NCBI GenBank assembly: GCA_024227155.1
Contig: JAAELB010000157.1
Coordinates: 1-37,045 of the forward strand
DNA: 37,045 bases
Direction of reading: 5' to 3'
From: Desulfobulbaceae bacterium
GTDB taxonomy: Bacteria; Desulfobacterota; Desulfobulbia; Desulfobulbales; Desulfocapsaceae
Below the pieces are notes generated by a model. The model saw only the letters and a program-made list of their open reading frames with translations, ran no database searches and had not been told where the DNA came from. The position numbers and the translations under genes were made by a program. Of the stretch, positions 8,643 to 17,344 are shown one piece after another (within the stretch, counting starts at the first letter, position 1; the number at the start of each line of letters is the position of its first letter).

Positions 8643-8804
8643 CGCTCAACCAGTGAGTAACACAGGTTATTGTCTCAAATCAATTAAAATGTCCGCTCTA
8701 TCGATATCGTCTCGCCGCCTGCATTTGAGCTATACAGCCGTGACGAATATGTATACCATCTGATCACAAAATGCACAACTGAACCACTAGTACACCGTAT
8801 AGTT

Positions 8805-8919
8805 TAAACCTTCTCATTGAAGTCATCCCCGAGGTAGTAATCGGGGATCCAGATATTTGCGAACTTCCTGGATGCCCGATTACAACACTCGGGCATGACG
8901 GATGGGACTTTAAGGTTTA
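8805..8919. repeat. Nested inverted-repeat element in an operon gap
   Basis: The 294-bp gap between the SPASM radical SAM gene and the ApeI-like gene contains no gene but holds a symmetrical element. ATCCCCGA (8825-8832) pairs with TCGGGGAT (8841-8848), and ATGCCCGA (8872-8879) pairs with TCGGGCAT (8889-8896). GTCAT/ATGAC and TAAACCTT (8805-8812)/AAGGTTTA (8912-8919) form outer arms. The second half, a hairpin with a TTACAACAC loop, resembles dispersed REP-like repeats common in many bacterial genomes. It may attenuate, terminate or stabilise the transcript at this point. Confidence 0.6.
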
Positions 8920-8936
8920 CACCGCACTACGAACCA

Positions 8937-9974
8937 TCAATGGTTTTTGACCTCACTATTTCGCCAGCATGTGGGGTCCGAGGCAAGATAATCCCCTGTG
9001 AGCTGGTAGGCCGCCCCCCTGCATCCATAACACTCCGCCGCCTTTTCACAATCACGGCATTCCCCCTTAATCATCTCTTTAAAGTTCTTCAGGTTTCTTA
9101 TAACTTCACTGTTTAGCAAAATATCAGAGAGTGAATTATTACGGATATTATCAAGTGCAATGGTAACCCCTACACAGGGAAAAATATCTCCAGTTGCGGT
9201 GACCAGGCAGGAAACCTGATGGCGCATACACTTATTGCCAACCAGTGGGGGCTGGGGTTCCCAGAGACGATCAAATTTTTCTCTATCAATTGATGACAGC
9301 TGTTCAAAGAGGTTCTTCAACTCTTCCGGCTCAACGTGGAGCCAGTCATTTTCAAGGACATGGGCCTGGGGCGTGATAACCTCAAAGTAGGGTTCAATAT
9401 TTTCCCCGCGCAGCCACTGCCACATCCCCGGTAGTTCTCCAATGTTATTGCGGCAAATTACAGTACTTATTGCCAAAAACAGCTCCCGGGAAGGGTAACC
9501 GGCGTCTTTCAATGCTACCAGTGCATTCTGTATGAGAGTGTAGGCCCCGTTCTTACCGGCGAGAGAATCCTGAAGCTTTTCGTTACGGGAATTCATTTTA
9601 AGAGCCACCCGCACCTTTTCTTCGGCAAGAATAGTCGCCAGTTTTTTATCAATCCCGGATCCGTTGGTAAACATCTCGATCTCCAGTCCCTCATTACCAA
9701 TGAAGCGGAGCATCTCAATGAGGTGCGGATAAATAGATGGCTCCCCACCGAGGATAATTATTTTTCTGGCCCCCATCCCCTTGGCCTGAAGGATCACATC
9801 CTTAATTTCAACGCGGCTCAGTTCATTGGAACATTCGATCCTCTCATCAACATAACAATAGGAGCAGCGAAAATTACAAATCCTGCTGAACTCAATTTCA
9901 ATGGAGAGTAGTCGGTTCGCTGCCGCGGCCTCGCGAATTTCCTCCTCGGTAAATTCTAGATTATAAATCTGCAC
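8937..9974 (-). CDS. Radical SAM/SPASM-domain enzyme
   Basis: 345 residues. The radical SAM motif is C33-C37-C40 (ICNFRCSYCYVDE), followed by IILGGEPSIYP. The C-terminal part is a SPASM-type region: a CxxHxxxC stretch, GDIFPCVG, and then CRDCEKAAECYGCRG and a final PTC, enough cysteines for auxiliary [4Fe-4S] clusters. SPASM proteins usually modify peptides or proteins, but several act on small molecules. Its start overlaps the previous radical SAM stop by one base, so the two are co-translated. The substrate is unknown; peptide modification is unlikely here because no precursor peptide is seen. Confidence 0.88.
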   Translation of the reverse strand: MQIYNLEFTEEEIREAAAANRLLSIEIEFSRICNFRCSYCYVDERIECSNELSRVEIKDVILQAKGMGARKIIILGGEPSIYPHLIEMLRFIGNEGLEIEMFTNGSGIDKKLATILAEEKVRVALKMNSRNEKLQDSLAGKNGAYTLIQNALVALKDAGYPSRELFLAISTVICRNNIGELPGMWQWLRGENIEPYFEVITPQAHVLENDWLHVEPEELKNLFEQLSSIDREKFDRLWEPQPPLVGNKCMRHQVSCLVTATGDIFPCVGVTIALDNIRNNSLSDILLNSEVIRNLKNFKEMIKGECRDCEKAAECYGCRGAAYQLTGDYLASDPTCWRNSEVKNH

Positions 9975-11464
9975 TAATAGTCCTCAAGATCCTGAAAGCA
10001 GTTCATCGCTTCCCAGCGTTTAACTTCCTTTTTATACCGTCCAGCCCAACCATATTTTTTCATAACTCTCCAATAGTATACCTTCAAAAACGGTTTGAAG
10101 ATAAAACGCCAGATAGAGATCCATGCCCACCCCTGACTTTTGACTTCAGCCGATGGATTCCACCAGCCCAGCACCAGTTGTCGTTGATACCAAAATTGAT
10201 ATTGCAACTGCCCCGCGTCTAAATGTTTTGTCCGTACATTGGCCCACAAACCGTTGTATTTTTTTAAATCAGTCCTATTGCTTATCAGATTTTGTTCAAG
10301 AAGCTGTTCGCGTATTCCTGTTTTGGGGTACGGAGTCAACAGTTGACAGTAGGCAGCATCCGCCTTGATCGATTTAAAGAACTCGTAATTCTCTGCAATC
10401 GATTTTTCATCATCATCCGGAAAGCCAAAGATAAGACCTCCGATAACCATCATTCCATACCTGTGGCAGTTCTCAATGGCCCGTTTTGAATATTCAGCGA
10501 TATCGCCTTTGCCAGCCGCACTCATATTCTTCTTGGAAACATTCTCAATCCCAAGAAAAATCGAGCCAAATCCCGCCTGGCCCATCTTTGCGACCATAGC
10601 CTCATTTTCAGCCATGGACACACAATCGGCTTGAACGACGAATTTAAGGCCTTTATAGCCCCGTGCAATGATCGCATCACAGAATTCAATCACCCGCGTG
10701 GAATTAAGCACCATGTTGTCATCGGTGATAAATATGCACCTGGTCCGGCGCTTATAATAGATATCGTCAATATCTTCGAGTACCCGCTCCAGCGGGAAGG
10801 TTCTGAAACTCCGTCCATACATATGTTTCATCGAACAAAAGTTACAAGAACGGGTACACCCCCTGGAGGTCTCAATGAGCTCGATTTTTGAGTGAACCAT
10901 ATGATAGCCCCAGGTCAATCTTCGCTTGTCCCTGACTGGAAGCTTCAGACTGGATAGATCAAGATTTTCCCCTTTAGGGTTATGGATAAAAACGCCATCT
11001 TTTTTATAGGAAAGAGAGGGGATATCAGACAATTCATCCGTACCATCCAGTCCGTTAACAAGACGGCGACACGCCTCCTCCCCCTCCCCGCGTACCATAA
11101 AATCAATCCACCTGGCTGCATCAGAAGCTGCAATCTCCTGGTACATCAGGGTAGCATGGTAACCACCTATAACAATTTTGACTTGGGGAAGAATCTCTTT
11201 AATAAGGTGAGCAAGCTTAATGCAGGTATCATACTGCCAGGCCATGGCCGAAAGGCCAACCAGGTTGGCATCATTTTTTTTCAGAACCCTGCTCAGATAT
11301 TTTTTAATAGAACGCCGTTTGCGAACCAAATCTATGAGAAGAACATCATGATCATCATCGATGTTGCCAGCGATACTGGCAATTCCGTGGTTGGACAGAT
11401 GAAATGCCGCCTCATGGATGATAATAGGCACCACATCGGGCATGGAAATTAAAACTACTTTCAT
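9974..11464 (-). CDS. B12-binding-type radical SAM enzyme
   Basis: 496 residues. The N-terminal ~140 residues look like the Rossmann fold of cobalamin-binding radical SAM proteins (VVLISMPD at the start, IVIGGYHATLM around 97-107, MVRGEGEEA at 123-131). The radical SAM cluster motif is C203-C207-C210 (SRGCTRSCNFCS). IFLGIENVSKKN and GLIFGFPDDDE are typical of the barrel. Many relatives do C-methylations or ring rearrangements; the canonical cobalamin-histidine DxHxxG motif is not evident, so whether B12 binds is uncertain. It overlaps its neighbours by 4 and 1 bases. Confidence 0.86.
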   Translation of the reverse strand: MKVVLISMPDVVPIIIHEAAFHLSNHGIASIAGNIDDDHDVLLIDLVRKRRSIKKYLSRVLKKNDANLVGLSAMAWQYDTCIKLAHLIKEILPQVKIVIGGYHATLMYQEIAASDAARWIDFMVRGEGEEACRRLVNGLDGTDELSDIPSLSYKKDGVFIHNPKGENLDLSSLKLPVRDKRRLTWGYHMVHSKIELIETSRGCTRSCNFCSMKHMYGRSFRTFPLERVLEDIDDIYYKRRTRCIFITDDNMVLNSTRVIEFCDAIIARGYKGLKFVVQADCVSMAENEAMVAKMGQAGFGSIFLGIENVSKKNMSAAGKGDIAEYSKRAIENCHRYGMMVIGGLIFGFPDDDEKSIAENYEFFKSIKADAAYCQLLTPYPKTGIREQLLEQNLISNRTDLKKYNGLWANVRTKHLDAGQLQYQFWYQRQLVLGWWNPSAEVKSQGWAWISIWRFIFKPFLKVYYWRVMKKYGWAGRYKKEVKRWEAMNCFQDLEDY

Positions 11465-12387
11465 GCTCCCACCCTGGTGAACGCCTGGCGTACCCGCACT
11501 TCAAGCTCTGCGGTTGATGGCGGAGCCATTTGGTAGTCCGGGTCAATACAATCTATTAGTTCCACTCTGATGATATTTTCCTCTCTGGTATTAAAGAAAA
11601 ACTTGCCAGGAGTAAACAGTTTATCGCTATTGCAGATCCGCAGAACATAAACAGGGACCTTAAACATTCTGGCTATTTTTAGTGCGCCCTGGTGTAAAGG
11701 ACCAATTTCTCCATCTCTGCTTCTGGTACCCTCGGGAAAAACAAAAAGATTCCCACCACCTTTAAAGTACGCATCCATTGTTTCCATCTGGTCAATCATG
11801 ATCCGGGACAATCGTCCTTCACTGGTTGCAGGGATATATCCAGCTTTTGTAATGACCCAGCCAAAGATCGCCATGGAGAAAAACTTTGCCTTTACTATGG
11901 TCTTATGCTGTTTATAAACACTGATCAGCAACAAAGGATCCAGGTAGGAGAGGTGGTTGGAGATAACCACCCCGGAGCGAATACCACTGACCGTTTCATC
12001 TATTTCAATCTTCTGCAGGGGTGCCGCAAACTTGAGGATGGCAAAAAATATCTGATAGAAACTATGGTTCAGCCTTTGAAAATGTCTTTGCGGCTCTCTG
12101 GAAAAAACAGCATGCAGCAGATAACGCCAGGAATAGAAGAAGAAAAAGCCAAAGATAAACCAAGCCCAGCATAACAGAGTTACACTGCAATCCAAAGCTC
12201 TGTCCTTCCAGTGAGTGAAGGTGTTTCCTCTAGGAGGCTGTCCGAGAATAGACATTTTTCTCAAATCGAGGCATTTATGAAAAACAAGCACAGCCATATA
12301 GTTGATATTGCGAGCATTGTTTTTTGTAAATAACAAAGAGTTGTGGGAAAGGGCATTCTCGTACAGCCTCCTAGTCTGTTGTACCAT
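11461..12387 (-). CDS. PlsC-type acyltransferase with a mobile-element-derived N-terminal insert
   Basis: 308 residues. Catalytic NHLSYLD (144-150) and VFPEGTRS (216-223) identify a 1-acylglycerol-3-phosphate acyltransferase-like enzyme, anchored by a hydrophobic segment at about 67-92. The gene starts with ATG at 12387, inside the end of the ketosynthase gene. Residues 7-53 are encoded by the inverted-repeat element at 12231-12373. Removing the element with one TA copy leaves MVQQTR joined directly to GNTFTHWK, a continuous frame, so the element added 47 codons without breaking the gene. A later start at 12255 (M45, inside the element) is possible. It probably transfers the cluster's acyl chain to a lipid acceptor. 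Confidence 0.85.
   Translation of the reverse strand: MVQQTRRLYENALSHNSLLFTKNNARNINYMAVLVFHKCLDLRKMSILGQPPRGNTFTHWKDRALDCSVTLLCWAWFIFGFFFFYSWRYLLHAVFSREPQRHFQRLNHSFYQIFFAILKFAAPLQKIEIDETVSGIRSGVVISNHLSYLDPLLLISVYKQHKTIVKAKFFSMAIFGWVITKAGYIPATSEGRLSRIMIDQMETMDAYFKGGGNLFVFPEGTRSRDGEIGPLHQGALKIARMFKVPVYVLRICNSDKLFTPGKFFFNTREENIIRVELIDCIDPDYQMAPPSTAELEVRVRQAFTRVGA
12231..12373. mobile_element. MITE-like element with terminal inverted repeats, inserted at TA
   Basis: A 143-bp segment bounded by TA on both sides. Left end TAGGAGGCTGTCCGAGAAT and right end ATTCTCGTACAGCCTCCTA are inverted repeats with one mismatch in 19. The inside has no transposase. It is related to the element at 35265-35428: both carry TCGAGGCA, CA-TATAGTTGATAT and a GAAAAGGCATT-like block in the same order. 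The right TA plus the first element base form the stop codon of the ketosynthase gene, so that protein is unchanged, while the acyltransferase gains 47 codons. Confidence 0.8.
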
Positions 12388-13612
12388 TTTTTACTATCAA
12401 GCTTGTATTTACCCCACCAAAGGCAAAATTTTGAATGGCACTGATCCTTGTCTCTGTCTCGGTGAGTTCTCTGGTATGGCGCAGCATACTGCAACGTTCA
12501 TCAACATTGTCTAAGTTCAAGGTTGGTGCAATAAAGCCCTGTTCCATCATGTACAAGCTCAAGATAACCTCAATGACCCCACAGGTTCCCATGGTATGCC
12601 CCATGTAACTCTTTAACCCGGTTACCAGCGGTCCATCACCATACACCGCTGCAATTGCCTGGGCCTCTATCACATCTCCCATCTTGGTGCCGGTGGCGTG
12701 TGCACTGACAAAATCCACATCACCAGGCGTTATCCCGGCATCTTCAAGGGCAAGCCGCAGAGTAGCAGTGATACCTTCGAGATTAGGCAGGATAAGATCG
12801 CCACCATTATTGTTGCAGGAAAAACCGATAATTTCACCCAGAATATCAGCCCCCCGCCTCTTGGCTGACTCGTACTCTTCAAGGAGAACCGCCCCGCCTC
12901 CCTCGCCCACAACCAGGCCATCACGACCTGCATCAAATGGCCGTGGGGTACAGTGCGGTGTATCGTTATAGTCAACGGAACAGGCAAGGAGATTATCAAA
13001 GACGGCAACTGTTGTAGTATCGTACTCGTCCGCCCCACCACAGAGCATGGCATCCTGCATGCCATATTTGACCATTTCATAACCGTAGCCAATGGACTGA
13101 CTGCTGGTTGTACAGGCCGTGGATGAAGCAATAATCCGCCCGGTGATACCAAACATCCTGGTGATGTTAACCGCTGTGGTGTGAACCATGGAGCGCAAAT
13201 AATCGACGGCTCCGATGGAAGAAAATTTTGAATCGAGATCGTTGAAAAATGTTTTGTAAATATCCCGCTGAACTGTTGGACTCCCGTGGGTTGAACCAAA
13301 GGCAACCCCAAGACGCCCTGAACTGATAAACTCCTGGCTCAGTCCGGAGCTTTCCAGTACATCCTTTGCAACCTGACAGGCATAGTAAGCGACAGGCCCC
13401 ATGGTTTTACGAAATTGCCGCTTAAATTCGTAATCGATAGGGTAATCGATGGTACCAAAAACACCGGAGTGAATGTGCTTTGTCAGGAGTCCGTCATCGA
13501 TCAACTTGCCGACGCCTGACTTCCCTTGCTTCAGGCTTTTTAATATATCACTTTTACCGTATCCGATAGGAGTAATTGCGGAACTGGCTGTGATGACTAC
13601 GCGTCGTTTCAT
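12371..13612 (-). CDS. Beta-ketoacyl-ACP synthase (FabF-type)
   Basis: 413 residues. The Cys-His-His set is intact: C167 in STACTTS, H305 in SAHATGTK, H339 in KSYMGHTMGTCG with K334, and a C-terminal FAFGGVN loop. It overlaps the upstream ACP by 4 bp (ATGA), and that ACP is its probable partner. The His motif HATGT resembles those of ketosynthases in APE/ladderane-type clusters. The stop codon lies at the insertion site of the short mobile element, and the downstream acyltransferase begins inside its last codons. It is one of four ketosynthases with the FabF-type Cys-His-His set in the locus. Confidence 0.91.
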   Translation of the reverse strand: MKRRVVITASSAITPIGYGKSDILKSLKQGKSGVGKLIDDGLLTKHIHSGVFGTIDYPIDYEFKRQFRKTMGPVAYYACQVAKDVLESSGLSQEFISSGRLGVAFGSTHGSPTVQRDIYKTFFNDLDSKFSSIGAVDYLRSMVHTTAVNITRMFGITGRIIASSTACTTSSQSIGYGYEMVKYGMQDAMLCGGADEYDTTTVAVFDNLLACSVDYNDTPHCTPRPFDAGRDGLVVGEGGGAVLLEEYESAKRRGADILGEIIGFSCNNNGGDLILPNLEGITATLRLALEDAGITPGDVDFVSAHATGTKMGDVIEAQAIAAVYGDGPLVTGLKSYMGHTMGTCGVIEVILSLYMMEQGFIAPTLNLDNVDERCSMLRHTRELTETETRISAIQNFAFGGVNTSLIVKNGTTD

Positions 13613-13908
13613 GTTGCACTATTTCGATCGGTCTGGATTTTAGTAATATAATCGAGCACATCGTTGATTGTTCTGATTTCCATCGCTTTTATCTTCTCAT
13701 CTCGAGTAAGTGCAAAGCCAAGGGTAATCTCAATTTTTCCCAGGAGTTCAACGGCGTCAATACTGTCAAAACCGTGGACATCCCGAAGATTATCCTCAAG
13801 TCCCGGATTTTCAAACTCGAAATCGTCGATCAAAATTGTTAATATTTTATCTTTTAATTCATCTCTGGTCATAGTGGACTGTGCAGGATAAAGGGTACGT
13901 ACCTTCAT
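13609..13908 (-). CDS. Acyl carrier protein
   Basis: 99 residues from the ATG at 13908, which has GATGAG a suitable distance upstream; an ATG at 13872 (MTRDELKDKI) would give a more typical 87-residue ACP. The phosphopantetheine serine is S49 in GFDSIDAVELL. It overlaps the ketosynthase by 4 bp. It opens the block that runs to 8937 after a 133-bp gap behind the LpxL-like gene, so a promoter may lie in 13909-14041, though I see no clear one. Confidence 0.92.
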   Translation of the reverse strand: MKVRTLYPAQSTMTRDELKDKILTILIDDFEFENPGLEDNLRDVHGFDSIDAVELLGKIEITLGFALTRDEKIKAMEIRTINDVLDYITKIQTDRNSAT

Positions 13909-14041
13909 GAAAACTCATCTAAGGCACTAAATAAAGAGTCTGTCGATAAATCAGGCCTCGATAGTACACATTTTCATTCATTTTCAAAAGAAAAACTTCT
14001 GTCGGAAACAGCGACAATCCTTTCTCACAAAACAGCATGAT

Positions 14042-14911
14042 TTAATGAATAAATTTGTCAAAATGGTACCACTCAAGAGGATGCTCTCTTAGAGTTTTTT
14101 CCAAAAGATCGGCGTAGTTCTGGGCTGCCTGCAAAATCGCCATCTCCCTGTCTCCACGGGATGAGGCTTTAATCTGAATTTGCTCAGATAAGATAAAGTG
14201 ATAATCATTTTTACCGGTACGGAAGGCGAAAAAAACAAAAAGAGGTGCACCGGAAACCAGAGAAAAAACAAAAGGCGCCTCCGGCAGGTAGGCATCATGG
14301 CCAAGAAAACTCACTTTGACACTTCTCTGATCGCTGCGCCAGACAATATCCCCCGCCATGGAGACCAAACCTCCTGCGCGTAAAAAACGAATACCCTCCA
14401 CAGCAGTAAAGGGCGAATTCTCCTCCTGATCCACACCGATTATGGTTACCCCTGAATTTCGCAAACCTTCTTTTTGTACCCTCTCCACACCTTCTTTTTC
14501 CTTCGTTCCCATATAGAGAAGGAGCTTCAGATCATCTCTCTGCTGCTTTAGAAGAGTTGCAGCTATCTCCCAGTTTCCCAGATGGGACATGAGAAGAATT
14601 CCCCCCTGGTTGCCTATAACCTCCTCAAGCCTTTCCCAACCATTAGAGGTATAACTCACCTCTCTTTGGCGTGCAGCCAGAAACCTGTCAAAATGGATGG
14701 TGGTGAAATTTTGGAATTGATTAAACGCACACCAGAGACAGTATAGCCGCCCCCTCTCCGGGTAGAGCACTGCATAAAAGCGTAAACTCTCTTTTACCCG
14801 GCTGGAAAAAAGAAAATAACCCAATGCAATAATTCGAGAAATTACCACAAACATCCACGAACCACAAAGCCTTGAGGTACCTACCAGCAATTTGTAAAAA
14901 AAGCCGTTCAC
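14042..14911 (-). CDS. LpxL/HtrB-like lysophospholipid acyltransferase
   Basis: 289 residues. An N-terminal membrane segment (about 20-36) is followed by the HX4E catalytic motif H110-L-G-N-W-E115 of lipid A late acyltransferases; SMAGDIVWRSDQ and LPEAPFVFSLVSGAP also match the family. Members transfer an acyl chain from ACP to a lipid or sugar acceptor on the inner membrane. Similar proteins occur in APE clusters, where they attach the polyene to its anchor. It overlaps the GT2 gene by 4 bp, which suggests a glycosylated acceptor. Confidence 0.85.
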   Translation of the reverse strand: MNGFFYKLLVGTSRLCGSWMFVVISRIIALGYFLFSSRVKESLRFYAVLYPERGRLYCLWCAFNQFQNFTTIHFDRFLAARQREVSYTSNGWERLEEVIGNQGGILLMSHLGNWEIAATLLKQQRDDLKLLLYMGTKEKEGVERVQKEGLRNSGVTIIGVDQEENSPFTAVEGIRFLRAGGLVSMAGDIVWRSDQRSVKVSFLGHDAYLPEAPFVFSLVSGAPLFVFFAFRTGKNDYHFILSEQIQIKASSRGDREMAILQAAQNYADLLEKTLREHPLEWYHFDKFIH

Positions 14912-15612
14912 AGTTGCAACATCCTCAGCAAACGAATCCAGATAAGCCGGTTAAAGGTCACAGAATTGCGCCAGAAGTCAAGCCAGGGGCGAAAGTGACT
15001 AACCCGCTCTCCCTTTGGCTGGTAGACGACCTGTACCGGGGCTTCCTTTATTATAATCCCCTGCTGGCGCGCTTTCACCAGGATCTCCACCTCAAACTGG
15101 TAGCGCCTGGCCTTAACATCTAGCTGGAGTGATTCTACCACAGGATAGAGCCGGAAACCGGACTGAGAGTCCTCAATGAGTGGCCCGCCTGCGGCCCACA
15201 CCCAGAAATTAGAAAATTTCCTGCCAAACTTACTGGTCCATGGAACGTTTGCACCGTTGTCCATCCCCTGGCGACTGCCAACAACCATGCAGCTCTCACC
15301 ATTTTCAACACTGAGCAGTAAAGCCCTTATATCTTCGGGATTATGTTGCCCATCTCCATCAATAGTAATTGCCCTGTCACACTTCTCTGCTCCCGCCGCT
15401 GCAAGGCCGGTGAGGATCGCTGCCCCTTTTCCCCTGTTTTCTGCATGGCTCAGGAGTGTGATCCCCGGAAATGAGCCCGCGACGACACCACTGTTATCGG
15501 TTGAACCATCATCCACGACAAAAATAGGCAGCTGCAGTTCCTCTGTCCTTCGGATAACATCACCGATCTGTTTTTCGTGGTTATAAACCGGGATAATAAC
15601 AGCTGTTTTCAT
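14908..15612 (-). CDS. GT2 family glycosyltransferase (DPM1-like)
   Basis: The frame is open to 15633, but the ATG at 15612 gives MKTAVIIPVYN, the typical GT2 beginning, 4 bp after the previous gene. Key motifs: VVDDGSTDNSG, ITIDGDGQHNPED (DxD metal site), then EDSQSGFRLYP. It would transfer a sugar from a nucleotide or to a lipid carrier at the membrane surface. GT2 plus LpxL-like acyltransferase is a recurring pair in APE-type clusters. About 234 residues. Confidence 0.87.
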   Translation of the reverse strand: MKTAVIIPVYNHEKQIGDVIRRTEELQLPIFVVDDGSTDNSGVVAGSFPGITLLSHAENRGKGAAILTGLAAAGAEKCDRAITIDGDGQHNPEDIRALLLSVENGESCMVVGSRQGMDNGANVPWTSKFGRKFSNFWVWAAGGPLIEDSQSGFRLYPVVESLQLDVKARRYQFEVEILVKARQQGIIIKEAPVQVVYQPKGERVSHFRPWLDFWRNSVTFNRLIWIRLLRMLQL

Positions 15613-15616
15613 AATT

Positions 15617-17344
15617 TCAGGAACAAATATCACTGCAGAGAGGAGGCGAAAAGGCCATGGACCAGGTACCTGGACCCATATGAACTCCAGAGGTGAGAGA
15701 CAGGGGGGTGAGCAAAATCTCAGCCTGGGGAAGAAGTCTCCTCATCTCAGCCTGTACACGGCTTTCCACCCATTCTTTATTGTCCGAATACTGGAGCATG
15801 ACTATGGGAGCAGCTGTCCCATCAAAATTTTCTGTTAATACTTCCACAGCAAAGGCGAGTTGGCCCTTTCTACTACGCACAACCCCCATCTTCTCTACAC
15901 CAGAGCTGGTCGGGCTGATAACGGGCTTCATATGAAGTAAGTCCCCGAAAAAGCCCTTTGCTCTAGAGACTCGACCCCCGGCGACAAGATATTTCAATTC
16001 ATCAATAAAAACGTACTCTTTGCATTCACCAAGCACCTTATCTACAATAGCAAGAAGGTCCTTCGGGGGATGGGACGAACTATTGTACCTGGATACGCGA
16101 AGAACAATAAGAGCCAGTCGGCCGGAGGCTGCCCCCGTATCAATAACCGTAAAGAGATCATTGGGATCATTATCCTTTTTCCAGCCCTTTGCAATCTCAT
16201 AGTTGCCGGTAAAGGCCGACCCTACACAGAGATAAAGACATCTGCCAAACTGTCTGGATAGATTTCTATAGTGCTGATGTCGCTCAAAGGTTGAGGCCTG
16301 GGCGGTTGTTAATCTGGTTCCGTTAAGCATCAGGTGGTAGATCCGTTCCGGATCGCAGAGACTTTCAGGCCTTGAACTTTCACCTGTGACTATATAGCTG
16401 TCAAGCAGAGAAATACCGTGATCCAAGGCCATCTCTCTGGTCAGGGATCCCGCACCATCGGTAATGATATGAAAATATGGTTTTTCACCTGGATGATTGT
16501 TGTGCAGATTTTTCTGCTCAATTTTTTCATCGGACCAGTGAACGATATCACCGTAGTTATCAAGTTGTCCCCGCAGGGTTTTGGGATCAGGGGTGTGGAT
16601 ATGCACCTTGAGTACAGATTCATCCCGCACCACCACGACACTCTCCCCCAGTCCTGCAATAGACTCTTCTACCACATCCTCCTGCTCCTCAACCTGCATA
16701 AGAAGATCGACGCAGTAGTCTTCGGAGGTCTCTTGCTTAAAGGAGCTGTTTATTGAAAGTGAATTGGAAAAAAGGTCAAAAATCGATTCGGATTCCCCGG
16801 TTTGTTCGGTCAATTCTCTGAAAAAACCATCAAAAAAGATATACATCCCGAGGGCACCTGAATCAACCACACCGGCGTTTTGTAAATCCGGCAGGAGTTG
16901 CCTGGTGCTCTTAACCGCTGCTTGCAATTCACGGCTAAGATTGCCATAAATCGATGTCATCTCATCATGGGTCTCAAGTACCGAGACAAGGCTGTCAAAA
17001 ACCGAAAGCATTGTACCGGAACAGGGGTTGGCAATACCCTGCCAGGCTTTCTCCCTGCCAAGAGATGCTTTTTCGGCCAGCTCATGGACTCCTGTGGCCG
17101 AACAAAAATGACGAAAAAATGGAGATGCAATATTACCTGAATTACCTATGGCAGAGCTGGTTAATAACCCAGGGGTATCTGTTCTGTCGAACTGTTGATG
17201 GTCTCGCAGGGGACTGAGACTGAGACGAAGATTAGTCCCTGTGTCCCCATCCGCCACGGGAAAGACATTTATACTATCCAGCAGATCGGACCATGCTGCA
17301 AGACAGGCATAACCGTTCGCAAAGCTTTTGCTAAAATCAGTCAT
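15617..17344 (-). CDS. DAK2-DegV fusion (fatty acid kinase FakA-FakB-like)
   Basis: 575 residues. The N-terminal part (about 5-190) is a DAK2 phosphatase/kinase domain with NVFPVADGDTGTN at 26-38, the ATP-Mg site of FakA. The C-terminal part (about 290-570) is a DegV-type fatty-acid-binding domain beginning FHIITDGAGSLT, as in FakB. In Firmicutes separate FakA and FakB proteins phosphorylate a bound fatty acid. A single chain with both halves would phosphorylate or deliver a free fatty acid within this pathway. It overlaps the acyl ligase by 4 bp, which also handles free acids. Function is inferred from domains; whether the kinase half is active is untested. Confidence 0.82.
   Translation of the reverse strand: MTDFSKSFANGYACLAAWSDLLDSINVFPVADGDTGTNLRLSLSPLRDHQQFDRTDTPGLLTSSAIGNSGNIASPFFRHFCSATGVHELAEKASLGREKAWQGIANPCSGTMLSVFDSLVSVLETHDEMTSIYGNLSRELQAAVKSTRQLLPDLQNAGVVDSGALGMYIFFDGFFRELTEQTGESESIFDLFSNSLSINSSFKQETSEDYCVDLLMQVEEQEDVVEESIAGLGESVVVVRDESVLKVHIHTPDPKTLRGQLDNYGDIVHWSDEKIEQKNLHNNHPGEKPYFHIITDGAGSLTREMALDHGISLLDSYIVTGESSRPESLCDPERIYHLMLNGTRLTTAQASTFERHQHYRNLSRQFGRCLYLCVGSAFTGNYEIAKGWKKDNDPNDLFTVIDTGAASGRLALIVLRVSRYNSSSHPPKDLLAIVDKVLGECKEYVFIDELKYLVAGGRVSRAKGFFGDLLHMKPVISPTSSGVEKMGVVRSRKGQLAFAVEVLTENFDGTAAPIVMLQYSDNKEWVESRVQAEMRRLLPQAEILLTPLSLTSGVHMGPGTWSMAFSPPLCSDICS

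Noticed and set aside
8895-9116. Plus-strand frame overlapping the SPASM gene end
   Set aside because: It is antisense to a well-supported gene, starts in the repeat element, and has no recognisable protein features.
13920-13975. A third MITE copy upstream of the ACP gene at 13609
   Set aside because: GAGTCTGTCGATAAATC and GCCTCGATA resemble element pieces, but the order and spacing do not match and no second tip is present.
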